Assembly: GCA_017640665.1 (NCBI GenBank)
Contig: JAEPQE010000003.1
Location: 310,001-374,000, forward strand
DNA from: Balneolaceae bacterium
GTDB lineage: Bacteria > Bacteroidota > Rhodothermia > Balneolales > Balneolaceae
Reading direction: 5' to 3'
DNA: 64,000 nt
The notes under the pieces were generated by a model. That model was not told the origin of the DNA. It searched no databases and saw only the letters and a program-made list of their open reading frames with translations. Of this stretch, positions 45,408-54,509 are shown in pieces (position 1 is the stretch's first letter; every line of letters begins with the position of its first letter). Made by a program: the position numbers and the translations under genes.

Positions 45408-46392
45408 TACCAGCCTCTCTTATGCGTTGTATTAATTGATAAAAATCAGGTTCAGAAGTTTTGAACTGATCATAAATTGGAGCAGTCATTTCCATGAAGG
45501 GTTCTTTATCAGGATAAAACACCTCAACACCTGAGGCTTCAACTTCCGCTAGCGATTCTTTTTCAGATTCAGCCCAAACCTGAAACTGATAACGAGCTGA
45601 AGAATCTGCTGCACTTTGAATCCATTGCTGTTCCTGAGGAGTTAATTTTTGCCATTGAAGCGTACTTATTAAAAGTAAGTCAGGAATCATCAGGTGTTCA
45701 TCCAGACTATAGTATTTGGCTACTTCATAATGCCTTGAAGAAAAGTAAGAGGGGGGATTGTTTTCTGCTCCGTCTACTACACCTTGTTGAAGAGCTGTAT
45801 ACAGCTCTCCAAAAGAAATAGGGGTAGGGGAGCCACTCAGACTCCGAACCATACTCATCGACATTTGGCTTTCCATAACCCTGATCTTAAGTCCGTCCAG
45901 ATCATCGGGTGTTAGAATGGGTTTATCTTTAGTATAAAAACTTCTTTTTCCTGCATCATAATAGGTTAATCCTCTTAACCAATATTCTTCACCTGCCAGT
46001 AATAACTCCTTCCCGATCTCACCTTGTAGTACCGTTCTAACATGCTCATCATCTCTGAATAAGTAGGGAAGACTGTAGACCCTGAATTCCGGGACAAAAT
46101 TTTCGATTGCGGCGGTAGAAACCTTGGTCATACCAATACTTCCGATTTGAAGTAGTTCGAGGGCTTCTCGCTCCGTTCCTAATTGTTGGTTTGGAAAGAC
46201 CTTTATTTCAAGCTTTCCCTCAGAGTATTCTTCAGTCAATTCTGCCATTCTCATAATACCTAAGTGAACGGGATGAGAGGTATTCAGAGAGTGAGCCAAT
46301 CTGATTGTTTTGGTATCTGAAGAACCTGTGCAACTCAGTAAAAAAGTACTGAACAATAATAACAGGATAAATTTTGAAAGATAATTTAGCAT
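45400..46392 (-). CDS. dctP: TRAP transporter solute-binding protein (DctP), lipoprotein form
   Basis: The 330-residue binding protein delivers substrate to DctQM. The signal ends LLSC, so it is probably lipid-anchored, while classical DctP proteins are free in the periplasm. It carries RLAHSLNTSHPVHLG, GLKIRVMESQMSMSMVRSLSG with the arginine that binds the substrate carboxylate, and LQQGVVDGAENNPPSY. These words are those of the uronate and C4-dicarboxylate TRAP clade. With the neighbouring uronate genes, a uronic acid is the best guess. Confidence 0.9.
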   Translation of the reverse strand: MLNYLSKFILLLLFSTFLLSCTGSSDTKTIRLAHSLNTSHPVHLGIMRMAELTEEYSEGKLEIKVFPNQQLGTEREALELLQIGSIGMTKVSTAAIENFVPEFRVYSLPYLFRDDEHVRTVLQGEIGKELLLAGEEYWLRGLTYYDAGKRSFYTKDKPILTPDDLDGLKIRVMESQMSMSMVRSLSGSPTPISFGELYTALQQGVVDGAENNPPSYFSSRHYEVAKYYSLDEHLMIPDLLLISTLQWQKLTPQEQQWIQSAADSSARYQFQVWAESEKESLAEVEASGVEVFYPDKEPFMEMTAPIYDQFKTSEPDFYQLIQRIREAGNE

Positions 46393-46395
46393 GAA

Positions 46396-47064
46396 CTATC
46401 TGGTTAATGATTTGATCAGATCAACTGTAGTGCGAACATGGTTTTCAAGAGCTTCATAATTCTGAGTTGCAAGAAACTCTCTGGTTATAAGTTGCGAACC
46501 CATACCAACACATGTTACACCCGCTTTAAACCAGGCTTCCAGGTTTTCCTTTTCAGCAGTCACACCACCTGTGGGCATAACACTTGTCCATGGGCAAGGT
46601 CCTTTTATCGCTTTAACAAAATCAGGTCCGAGAGTACTTCCCGGAAAAAGTTTTACAATTTCTGCTCCTAATTCTTCCGCTTTTGAAATTTCAGTTAAAG
46701 TACCACAGCCCGGAGACCATAATACTTTACGACGGTTACAGACAATTGCGATATCCTCCCTTAAAACGGGAGTGACTACAAAATTTGCTCCAAGACTCAT
46801 ATATAGAGAAGCAGAGGCAGCGTCCGTAACCGATCCAACTCCTAAAATCATTTCGGGCATTTCCGCAGCGGCATATTTAACCAATTCTCCAAAAACCTCA
46901 TGAGCAAAATCGCCTCTGTTTGTGAATTCCAGAAGACGAGCCCCTCCATTGTAACAGGCCTTAAGTACCTTCTTGCTAACATCAATATCTGTATGAAAAA
47001 AAAGAGGGACTAATCCAGTTTCTTCCATTACTGAAACAACTTTTATACGGGAAAATCTTGCCAT
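46396..47064 (-). CDS. eda: KDPG/KHG aldolase
   Basis: Cleaves 2-keto-3-deoxy-6-phosphogluconate to pyruvate and glyceraldehyde-3-phosphate. The 222-residue class I aldolase has the catalytic glutamate in ARLLEFTNRG, the Schiff-base lysine in AEIVKLFPGS and the phosphate-binding MPTGGV. It acts after KdgK, encoded two genes upstream. Family length and motifs are normal. Confidence 0.93.
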   Translation of the reverse strand: MARFSRIKVVSVMEETGLVPLFFHTDIDVSKKVLKACYNGGARLLEFTNRGDFAHEVFGELVKYAAAEMPEMILGVGSVTDAASASLYMSLGANFVVTPVLREDIAIVCNRRKVLWSPGCGTLTEISKAEELGAEIVKLFPGSTLGPDFVKAIKGPCPWTSVMPTGGVTAEKENLEAWFKAGVTCVGMGSQLITREFLATQNYEALENHVRTTVDLIKSLTR

Positions 47065-47078
47065 AAATAAATCTGATT

Positions 47079-48248
47079 TTATGAGTATTTAAATCTTAAT
47101 CCTTGTTCCAATCCTTTCAATTCACTTAATCCTTTGAGTCTGCCAAAACATGAATATCCGGGATAGTGATTTTTATGTATATCTGCTAACATTTTGTGAC
47201 CGTGATCTGGTCTCATGGGAACTCTATAATTCGAAGAGAGCTTGTCACTTTTGATAATAGCATTCATCACTTTAGCAATATCTGAGTTTCCCTGAAGATG
47301 CTCAGCTTCAAAGAAACTTCCATCGGGTTCTCTTTGAATACTTCTGAAGTGAAGAAAGTGAATCCTATCCGCATATTTATCTACCATTTCAACCAAGTCA
47401 TTTTCAGGTCTAACTGCAAATGATCCAGTACAAAGAGTAAGCCCATTATTTCTGGAAGGGATACTATTCATTAGCCTGTCTACATCTTTGTTAGTGCTCA
47501 CTATTCTTGGTAAACCCAGTACGGAATAGGGCGGATCATCCGGATGAATGCACATAAGTATGTCTTTTTCTTCAGCTACAGGAATTATTTCATTCAGGAA
47601 GTATTCGAGATTTTCATGTAGTTTAATAGCATCAATATCCTTGTACTCCTCCAGAATCTCACGAACTCCTTCCAGAGTCAATCCAGATTTCCCGCCAGGA
47701 ATACCAGCTATTAAATTATCAGTGAGTTCGTTAATGTCTTGATTGGTAAGAGTATTAAAATAAGTTTCTGCTTTTTGGATCTGAACTTCTGTATAGTCTT
47801 TCTGTGCACCGTCTCTTTTAAGAATAAATATTTCAAAAGCAGCAAATTTGGTTGCATCAAAACGAAGTGCATAGGTGCCATTCTCAAGCCTATAATTTAA
47901 ATCCGTTCTGGTCCAGTCAAGCACCGGCATAAAATTATAACAAACTGTGTAAACCCCACATTCTGCAAGATTAATAAGTGTCTGCTTATAATTTTGAATG
48001 TATTGTTTATAATCGCCAGTTCGTTTCTTAATGTCTTCGTGAACGGGTACACTTTCAACCACAGACCATTTCAGACCAGCATCTTCGATCATGGTTTTTC
48101 TTTTTTTGATGGCATCTAAGGACCACACTTCTCCATAGGGAATTTCATGAAGAGCATTTACAATTCCAGTAGCACCACATTGGCTTATATCCGACAATCT
48201 GATTTCATCCTGCGGTCCATACCAGCGCCATGTGTATTCAAACCTCAT
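47079..48248 (-). CDS. uxuA: Mannonate dehydratase
   Basis: Converts D-mannonate to 2-keto-3-deoxygluconate in the glucuronate branch. The 389 residues match UxuA length and contain MRFEYTWRWYGPQDEIRLSD-like opening, GIVNALHEIPYGEVW, LMCIHPDDPPYSVLGLPRIVS, and MRPDHGHKML, with the metal-binding cysteine, histidine and aspartate residues of the family. It overlaps the end of kdgK by 4 bp. Confidence 0.95.
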   Translation of the reverse strand: MRFEYTWRWYGPQDEIRLSDISQCGATGIVNALHEIPYGEVWSLDAIKKRKTMIEDAGLKWSVVESVPVHEDIKKRTGDYKQYIQNYKQTLINLAECGVYTVCYNFMPVLDWTRTDLNYRLENGTYALRFDATKFAAFEIFILKRDGAQKDYTEVQIQKAETYFNTLTNQDINELTDNLIAGIPGGKSGLTLEGVREILEEYKDIDAIKLHENLEYFLNEIIPVAEEKDILMCIHPDDPPYSVLGLPRIVSTNKDVDRLMNSIPSRNNGLTLCTGSFAVRPENDLVEMVDKYADRIHFLHFRSIQREPDGSFFEAEHLQGNSDIAKVMNAIIKSDKLSSNYRVPMRPDHGHKMLADIHKNHYPGYSCFGRLKGLSELKGLEQGLRFKYS

Positions 48249-49282
48249 CTGGAAACTCTCCCTGAGGCATCGCCCATCATTAGTTTTTCTACTTCATTAA
48301 CAGTAACAAGGTTAGCATCACCATAAATGGTGTGTTTTAAGCATGATGCTGCAACGGCAAAATCGAGAGCTTTTTGGTCGTTATTTTCATAAGAAAGCAG
48401 ACCATAAATGAGCCCCCCCATGAAAGAATCTCCACCGCCTACCCGGTCTACAATATGAGTGATTTGATAAGTTCTTGATTTGAGAAATTCATCTCCGTTA
48501 TATAAAACGCCGGCCCAGGAATTATGAGAAGCGCTGATCGAACCTCTGAGTGTGGTGATTATTTTCTTAGCTCGGGGAAATCGTTCTTTTAATTTTTTGC
48601 AAACAGAAAGATAAGCTTGTGCATCCATAGTATCTCCCTGGGTTATATCTACAGAATCAGGATGTATGTGGAAGTGTTTTTCTGCATCTTCTTCATTACC
48701 AAGTATTACATCACATCCTTCTACAAGTGCAGGCATTACTTCATCAGGCCTTTTCCCATATTTCCAGAGTTTTGCGCGATAATTCAAGTCGGTGGAAACT
48801 GTAAGACCCAAATCATTAGCAGCTTTAATTGCCTCCAGGCAAACATCTGCTGCTCCCTGAGAAAGGGCAGGGGTTATTCCGGTCCAGTGAAACCAATCAG
48901 CCCCCTCAAAAACTCTATGCCAATCAATCATTCCTTTTTCAATGGTTGAAATCGCTGAGTGAGCCCGGTCATAAACTACTTTGCTTCCACGGCTTACTGC
49001 TCCGGTTTCAAGGAAATAGATTCCCAATCGCTCTCCACCTCTTATAATATGGTTCGTTCCAACATTTCTTTTCCGCATTTCCATTAGTGCACATTCGCCT
49101 ATATCATTATTTGGGAGTCTGGTTACGAATTCTGTTGCAATACCATAATTAGCTAATGACACCGCTACATTAGATTCTCCTCCTCCATAAACAACGTCGA
49201 ATGAGTTAGCTTGAGAAAATCTTAAAAATTCAGGAGGGGAAAGCCGAAGCATAATCTCTCCGAATGTGACTACTTTTTTCAT
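48245..49282 (-). CDS. kdgK: 2-keto-3-deoxygluconate kinase
   Basis: Phosphorylates KDG to KDPG. The 345-residue PfkB-family sugar kinase has the N-terminal FGEIMLRLSPP, VYGGGESNVAVSLANYG and the C-terminal catalytic DRVGGGDSFMGGLIYG, in which the aspartate is the base. Length and neighbours identify KdgK within the family. It lies 2 bp after the regulator gene. Confidence 0.93.
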   Translation of the reverse strand: MKKVVTFGEIMLRLSPPEFLRFSQANSFDVVYGGGESNVAVSLANYGIATEFVTRLPNNDIGECALMEMRKRNVGTNHIIRGGERLGIYFLETGAVSRGSKVVYDRAHSAISTIEKGMIDWHRVFEGADWFHWTGITPALSQGAADVCLEAIKAANDLGLTVSTDLNYRAKLWKYGKRPDEVMPALVEGCDVILGNEEDAEKHFHIHPDSVDITQGDTMDAQAYLSVCKKLKERFPRAKKIITTLRGSISASHNSWAGVLYNGDEFLKSRTYQITHIVDRVGGGDSFMGGLIYGLLSYENNDQKALDFAVAASCLKHTIYGDANLVTVNEVEKLMMGDASGRVSR

Positions 49283-49284
49283 GG

Positions 49285-50331
49285 TTAGTTTTTAATAAAA
49301 TTCTGTTTTGAATGTTCTTTTCGTAAAGAAGAATTTCTGACTATCAATTCAGGAGTTAAAACCTTACGAGAAGGAGTATAAGATTCTTTTTTATTCATCC
49401 TTTCCAGAAAGGTATTAGCAATAAAATGCCCCATCTTTTTACTCTTTTGATCGATTGTGGAAAGTGATGGGTCTACTAAATTCGTGAATGACTCATTACT
49501 GAAACCAACAACAGCTATATCTTGTGGGATTTTAATCCCGGATTTTTTTAGAACCTGTATTGCTCCAATAGCTGCGTAGTCGCTAGAGGAAAAAATTCCA
49601 TCAGGTAGTTTACTAAGCTTATTTAGTTTTTCTCCTATTCTAATTCCCGCTTCCAGCTTTAGATCGCTCTGGTATATATTTTCCTGAAGCACAGGAAATC
49701 CATGCTTCCTCAAAGCATCCTCATAACCTCTTTTACGATCCTTATAAATGCTTACGTTATCTGGACCCGTTAAATGGACTATGTTGCGACACCCTTGTTC
49801 AATTAGATGCTCGGTGGCATCAAACCCACCTTTATAATCATCAATCACCACTGCATCTACATCAAAGTGATTTTGCATCCTGTCGAAAAGAATAAGAGGG
49901 ACATTATGGTTTAAAATTTCTTCATAATGCCTGAAGTCAACTGTTTCTTTAGCATACGAGGCAAAAATTCCATCTACTTGTGCTTTAAGTAGAGTTTTTA
50001 TGTTTGTTTTCTCTTTTTCATGAGAATCCTCCGACTGGCAGATAATTACATTGTAATCCGAATCATTCAAGATTTCCTCAATTCCCCGAACTATAGAGCC
50101 AAAAAAATTACGGTCTACAGTGGGAATCATTACACCAACAAGGTTACTTTTACCATTTCTTAATGCCGCAGCAATACTATTTGGCTGGTAGTTCATCTGT
50201 CGTGCAGTTTTCACAACCAGTTTTTTTGTTGAATCGCTTATTCTTGGATTATCCTGCAGCGCACGGGATACCGTCGAAGCCGTTATATCTAGCTTCTTTG
50301 CTATGTCGTGTATGGTAGTTTTCTTATTCAT
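49285..50331 (-). CDS. LacI-family regulator of the uronate genes
   Basis: The 348 residues have an N-terminal helix-turn-helix (TIHDIAKKLDITASTVSRALQ) and a periplasmic-binding-fold sensor with GIFSSSDYAAIGAIQVLKKSG and DIAVVGFSNE. I start at the ATG at 50331 (MNKKTTIHDIAK); the frame is open further upstream but the LacI fold begins here. The start overlaps the kduD end by 8 bp. Its position among KDG-forming genes points to a KdgR-like role with KDG or a precursor as inducer. Two LacI-type palindromes lie in the kduI-uxuB divergent region. Confidence 0.9.
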   Translation of the reverse strand: MNKKTTIHDIAKKLDITASTVSRALQDNPRISDSTKKLVVKTARQMNYQPNSIAAALRNGKSNLVGVMIPTVDRNFFGSIVRGIEEILNDSDYNVIICQSEDSHEKEKTNIKTLLKAQVDGIFASYAKETVDFRHYEEILNHNVPLILFDRMQNHFDVDAVVIDDYKGGFDATEHLIEQGCRNIVHLTGPDNVSIYKDRKRGYEDALRKHGFPVLQENIYQSDLKLEAGIRIGEKLNKLSKLPDGIFSSSDYAAIGAIQVLKKSGIKIPQDIAVVGFSNESFTNLVDPSLSTIDQKSKKMGHFIANTFLERMNKKESYTPSRKVLTPELIVRNSSLRKEHSKQNFIKN

Positions 50332-51109
50332 TTGAAGGTTTGCCAATCGTAGCAAGAATACCTCCATCTACATACACCACTTGACCGTTCACAAAATTAC
50401 TGGCATTTGATGCCAGGAAAACAGCCGTTCCGGCGAGGTCAGATGGATCACCCCAACGTCCGGCAGGTGTTCTTTGAATTATAAAATCATTAAATGGATG
50501 GCCGTCTATCCGAATTGGTTCTGTTTGGGAAGTAGCAAAGTAACCAGGTCCAATGCCGTTTGTCTGAATGTTGTATCGAGCCCACTCGGTAGCCATGTTT
50601 TTCGTAAGCATTTTTAATCCACCCTTAGCGGCAGCATACGCTCCCACAGTATCACGCCCTAGTTCCGTCATCATCGAGCAAATATTGATGATTTTGCCTT
50701 CACCTCGGGGGATCATGTGTTGTACAACGTGCTTAGCCATAATGAACGGACCTACCAAATCAACATCAATTACCCTTCTGTAGTCTTCAACGGGCATATC
50801 CTTGAGAGGTATTCGTTTAATAATCCCAGCATTGTTTACTAATATATCTATAGGACCAATTTCTTTTTCAATCTTATCAACGTATTCTTTAGCCTTTGAG
50901 TCATCTGTAACATCAAAAAGAAAGCCCTGCACTTTAAACCCTCTGGCTCGGTATTCTTTAAGAGCGAGTTCCATTTTTTCAGGAGTAGTACCGTTTATGA
51001 TCAGTTCGGCTCCAGCTTCAGCTAATCCAACAGCCATTGCCATTCCTAAGCCATGAGTAGCACCAGTTACAAACGCTCTTTTACCTGTTAAATCAAATAG
51101 TTTACTCAT
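50324..51109 (-). CDS. kduD: 2-deoxy-D-gluconate 3-dehydrogenase (KduD)
   Basis: Reduces 2,5-diketo-3-deoxygluconate to 2-keto-3-deoxygluconate using NAD(P)H. The 261-residue short-chain dehydrogenase has TGATHGLGMAMA for nucleotide binding, NNAGI, and the YAAAK catalytic pair in GAYAAAKGGLKML; QTNGIGPGYFATSQTEP is typical of KduD. It follows kduI after 5 bp. Confidence 0.93.
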   Translation of the reverse strand: MSKLFDLTGKRAFVTGATHGLGMAMAVGLAEAGAELIINGTTPEKMELALKEYRARGFKVQGFLFDVTDDSKAKEYVDKIEKEIGPIDILVNNAGIIKRIPLKDMPVEDYRRVIDVDLVGPFIMAKHVVQHMIPRGEGKIINICSMMTELGRDTVGAYAAAKGGLKMLTKNMATEWARYNIQTNGIGPGYFATSQTEPIRIDGHPFNDFIIQRTPAGRWGDPSDLAGTAVFLASNASNFVNGQVVYVDGGILATIGKPSNE

Positions 51110-51114
51110 GGTAA

Positions 51115-51954
51115 TTATCTCATTTCAGTTACATCAAAAGTATCCATATCCCCATAGTCAAGATTTTCTCCTGCCATGCCCCAAATGAATGTATAGTTAC
51201 TAGTACCTGAGCCACAATGAATTGACCAGGGTGGAGAAAGAACAGCCTGATTGTTTTTAAGCCAAATATGCCGCGTATGTTGTGGTTCTCCTAAAAAGTG
51301 ACAGACAATTTGATCTTCAGGAACTTCAAAATAAAAATAAGCTTCCATTCTTCGGTCATGAACATGGGCAGGCATTGTATTCCAAACACTTCCTGTTTTG
51401 AGTTGAGTCATACCCATTTGTACCTGGCACGTTTCAACAATGCTATTAACAATTAGTTTTCTGATTACCCTATGGTTGGCTGTTTCTAAAGAGCCAAGTT
51501 CAACTACTTCAGCGTCGCTTTGAGATATTTTTTTTGTCGGAAAGCTTTTATGGGCCGGAGCTGAATTCAAATAAAAAAGAGGTTGTTCATTTCCTGATTT
51601 GAGGAAATATACTCCTTCTGCACCTCTGCCTATGTAAAGAGCTTCTTTGTGTTCGAGAGTGTATTCTGTTTCTCCTACTTTAACAATACCGGTTCCCCCT
51701 ACGTTGATAATTCCGATCTCTCTTCTTTCAAGAAAATAATTCGCTTTTAAGGGGTCTATGGTTTCAAGTTTAAGTGGCGAAGAAGAGGGCTTTGCTCCAC
51801 CTACAATAAATCTATCATAGTGTGTATAATATAAGTTGACGGTATTATCAGAGAACAAAGAATCCAGTAAGAAATCACTCCTCAATTTTTCGGTATCGTA
51901 AGTTCTGAAGTCTTCGGGGTGGCAGGCGTACTTAGTTTTATATTTAACTGACAT
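51115..51954 (-). CDS. kduI: 5-keto-4-deoxyuronate isomerase (KduI)
   Basis: Isomerises 4-deoxy-5-hexosulose uronate, the spontaneously formed product of unsaturated uronates, to 2,5-diketo-3-deoxygluconate. The 279-residue cupin keeps the zinc-ligand stretch MPAHVHDRRMEAYFYFE and the later PPWSIHCGSGTSNY. Its presence implies that the locus produces unsaturated uronates by a lyase. It is the first gene of the leftward operon. Confidence 0.95.
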   Translation of the reverse strand: MSVKYKTKYACHPEDFRTYDTEKLRSDFLLDSLFSDNTVNLYYTHYDRFIVGGAKPSSSPLKLETIDPLKANYFLERREIGIINVGGTGIVKVGETEYTLEHKEALYIGRGAEGVYFLKSGNEQPLFYLNSAPAHKSFPTKKISQSDAEVVELGSLETANHRVIRKLIVNSIVETCQVQMGMTQLKTGSVWNTMPAHVHDRRMEAYFYFEVPEDQIVCHFLGEPQHTRHIWLKNNQAVLSPPWSIHCGSGTSNYTFIWGMAGENLDYGDMDTFDVTEMR

Positions 51955-51973
51955 AAATTTTTTCTATACTTGA

Positions 51974-51989
51974 TGTAATCGATTGCACA
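51974..51989. promoter_or_regulatory. Candidate LacI-family operator, kduI side
   Basis: TGTAATCGATTGCACA is an imperfect palindrome centred on CG (AATCGATT core, matching G..C and T..A pairs outside), the usual form of a LacI-family operator. It lies 20 bp ahead of the kduI start. Confidence 0.65.
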
Positions 51990-52103
51990 AATATACAATT
52001 TTGAGATTTTATTCCTAAGAAGTTTTCAAAAATAATTATACTATTAATCTTTATACTTAGTCTATATGCTAAAAAGTATTTGGTCTATTGAATTTTAGCT
52101 TGG

Positions 52104-52119
52104 TACAAACGATTGCATA
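52104..52119. promoter_or_regulatory. Candidate LacI-family operator, uxuB side
   Basis: TACAAACGATTGCATA shares AAnCGATTGCA with the site 130 bp to the left and has the same CG centre. It lies 26 bp ahead of the uxuB start, so the two sites could control both divergent transcripts, possibly by looping. Confidence 0.62.
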
Positions 52120-52144
52120 AATTGGTCACTAATTTTAAAAATTG

Positions 52145-52927
52145 ATGAATTATATTGAAAACCTGTTTTCGTTAAGTGGAAAAGTAGCTTTGGTAATTGG
52201 AGGTAGCGGAGTATTAGGGAGTGAGATAGCTTTGAGCCTTGCAAAAGCAGGGGCTAAAGTTGGAGTTTTTTACAGCGGTAATAAAAAAGGAGCGCAAGAT
52301 TGCGTTAATTCGATAGAAAAAATTGGGGGTAAAGCTGCTATTTTTAAAGCTGACGCCAGGAGTGAAAACGAGATTGGATCAAGTATTGATGAAGTCATTA
52401 AGTTATGGGGAGAAATACATATTTTGGTAAATGCTCCTGGTGTAAATTCTACTACTCCTGTTATGGATATAACAGAAGAAGAATGGGATAAGATTATTGA
52501 CATAAACCTTAAAGGAGCATTTTGGGCTTGTCGTGTTGTTGCAAGTAAAATGATAAAACAAAACATAAAGGGAAGTATCATTAATATCTCTTCTGCTTCA
52601 TCTGAAATTCCACTTTCTAAAGTGTTCACATATAGTATTTCTAAATCCGGGATGAATAATATGACCCGCTTTTTAGCCAGAGAATGGGCTCAGCATTCTA
52701 TTCGGGTAAATGCCTTAATTCCGGGATTTTTTCCAGCTGAACAAAACCGAAAGATCTTAACTAACGAAAGGACAGAATCTGTTTTTAATCACACTCCTTT
52801 GAAGAGATTTGGTGAGCCCAGTGAGTTATCAGGCGCAGTAATTTGGCTGGCCTCTAATCATGCGTCATCTTTTGTAACGGGCTCTTTGGTTACTGTGGAT
52901 GGTGGGTTTACAGCAATGTCAATTTGA
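52145..52927 (+). CDS. uxuB: SDR-type fructuronate reductase (mannonate oxidoreductase)
   Basis: Predicted to reduce D-fructuronate to D-mannonate, linking UxaC to UxuA. The 260-residue short-chain dehydrogenase has GGSGVLGSEIA, the YSISK catalytic pair and VNALIPGFFPAEQNR, as in the SDR-type UxuB of Bacillus, not the long-chain UxuB of E. coli. I start at the ATG at 52145; a TTG in frame lies one codon earlier. The assignment rests on family plus its position ahead of uxaC; another sugar-acid substrate is possible. Confidence 0.8.
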   Translation: MNYIENLFSLSGKVALVIGGSGVLGSEIALSLAKAGAKVGVFYSGNKKGAQDCVNSIEKIGGKAAIFKADARSENEIGSSIDEVIKLWGEIHILVNAPGVNSTTPVMDITEEEWDKIIDINLKGAFWACRVVASKMIKQNIKGSIINISSASSEIPLSKVFTYSISKSGMNNMTRFLAREWAQHSIRVNALIPGFFPAEQNRKILTNERTESVFNHTPLKRFGEPSELSGAVIWLASNHASSFVTGSLVTVDGGFTAMSI

Positions 52928-52954
52928 TCTATTATCTTTCTAAGTAACTCAAAT

Positions 52955-54370
52955 ATGTCAAGTAAGCCATTTATCGACGAGAACTTTCTGCTTCAGAATA
53001 AAACTGCACAAAAATTATATCATAATTGTGCAAAGGATTTGCCCATTATTGACTATCACTGTCACCTTCCCGCCAAAGAGATAGCTGAGGACATCAACTT
53101 TAAAAATTTAACTCATATCTGGCTGGCTGGAGATCACTACAAGTGGAGGGCTTTACGTACTTGTGGAGAACACGAAAGATTAATTACCGGAGAAGCTCCT
53201 GATAAAGAAAAGTTTCTTGCCTGGGCCAGAACGGTGCCCAAAACTTTAAAAAATCCATTGTTTCACTGGACACATTTGGAACTTAGGAATCCGTTTGGGA
53301 TAACGGATCGTTTATTGAATGAGGAAAATGCCGAATCTATCTGGGAAGAATGTAATGAAATGCTTCAACAGCCGGAATTTTCTGCCAGAGGGATACTGAA
53401 AAAGAATGAGGTTAAAGTTGTTGGTACTAGCGACGATCCGACTGATTCTTTGGAACACCATGCAAAATTGAAGACCCAAGAAATGGGAGTTAAAGTGGTT
53501 CCTACATTTAGACCAGATAGTGGTATGGAAATTGAGCAAAGCGAAAAGTTTGTAGACTGGGTAAAGAAACTGGAACAAGCAAGTGATACAGATATTACAA
53601 CTTTTCAGGATTTTCTTGCAGCCCTCAAACAACGCCATGACGTTTTTAATGAACTTGGATGCAGGGCATCTGATCATGGTATTGAATATCCTCACTCAGA
53701 ATCGTTCTCTGAAAATCAGGTGTCAGGTATATTTAGCAAGGTGATGAGAAAACAAATGATCGATAAAGAGGATGCAGAGATCTTTAAATCGGCTTTTTTG
53801 TATTACTGTGGAGTAATGGATAGAGAAAAAGATTGGGTTATGCAGCTTCATATAGGTCCGATCCGGAATAATAATTTCCGAATGATGAAGAAAGCAGGAA
53901 AGGATGCCGGGTTTGATTCAATTGGTGATGCGCCAATGGGCAAATCGCTTTCGAAATTATTAAATCGACTGGATTCGGACGATAATCTTCCTAAAACTAT
54001 TTTATATAATAGTAATCCCAAAGACAATGAACTCTTCTCTACAATGATTGGAAATTTCCAGGACGGTTCTGTTCCCGGGAAAGTACAACATGGTCCCCCT
54101 TGGTGGTTTTTAGATCAGAAAGACGGAATGGAACGCCATATCGAATCTCTATCCAGTATGAGTATACTTTATGAGTTTGTAGGAATGACGACGGATTCCA
54201 GAAGTTTTCTTTCGTACTCAAGGCATGATTATTTTCGCCGAATACTTTGCAATATTCTAGGGACTGAGGTGGAGGAGGGGCTACTTCCGTCTGATCTGGA
54301 TTTACTGAATAGCTACATCACCAAAATTTGTTTTACCAATGCCAATGCCTTTTTTAGATTTGAGGTTTAG
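52955..54370 (+). CDS. uxaC: Glucuronate isomerase
   Basis: Isomerises D-glucuronate (or galacturonate) to fructuronate (or tagaturonate). The 471-residue amidohydrolase-fold enzyme has the metal ligands in DYHCHLPAKEIAED, WLAGDHYKWRALRTCG, LHIGPIRNNN and the C-terminal SFLSYSRHDYFRR. Length is normal. It lies 27 bp after uxuB and would process the glucuronate freed by the beta-glucuronidase. Confidence 0.95.
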   Translation: MSSKPFIDENFLLQNKTAQKLYHNCAKDLPIIDYHCHLPAKEIAEDINFKNLTHIWLAGDHYKWRALRTCGEHERLITGEAPDKEKFLAWARTVPKTLKNPLFHWTHLELRNPFGITDRLLNEENAESIWEECNEMLQQPEFSARGILKKNEVKVVGTSDDPTDSLEHHAKLKTQEMGVKVVPTFRPDSGMEIEQSEKFVDWVKKLEQASDTDITTFQDFLAALKQRHDVFNELGCRASDHGIEYPHSESFSENQVSGIFSKVMRKQMIDKEDAEIFKSAFLYYCGVMDREKDWVMQLHIGPIRNNNFRMMKKAGKDAGFDSIGDAPMGKSLSKLLNRLDSDDNLPKTILYNSNPKDNELFSTMIGNFQDGSVPGKVQHGPPWWFLDQKDGMERHIESLSSMSILYEFVGMTTDSRSFLSYSRHDYFRRILCNILGTEVEEGLLPSDLDLLNSYITKICFTNANAFFRFEV

Positions 54371-54509
54371 CCTGTAGATTATACCATTAGAGTTTTTACA
54401 CCTTTTTTCGAGGCCTTTTCTTGTCATTAATCGTCATATCTGTATAATTAAATCGGTCATCTTTATATCAGGATACTTTCGGGTTTTCTAAGACACAAAG
54501 GGATATACA

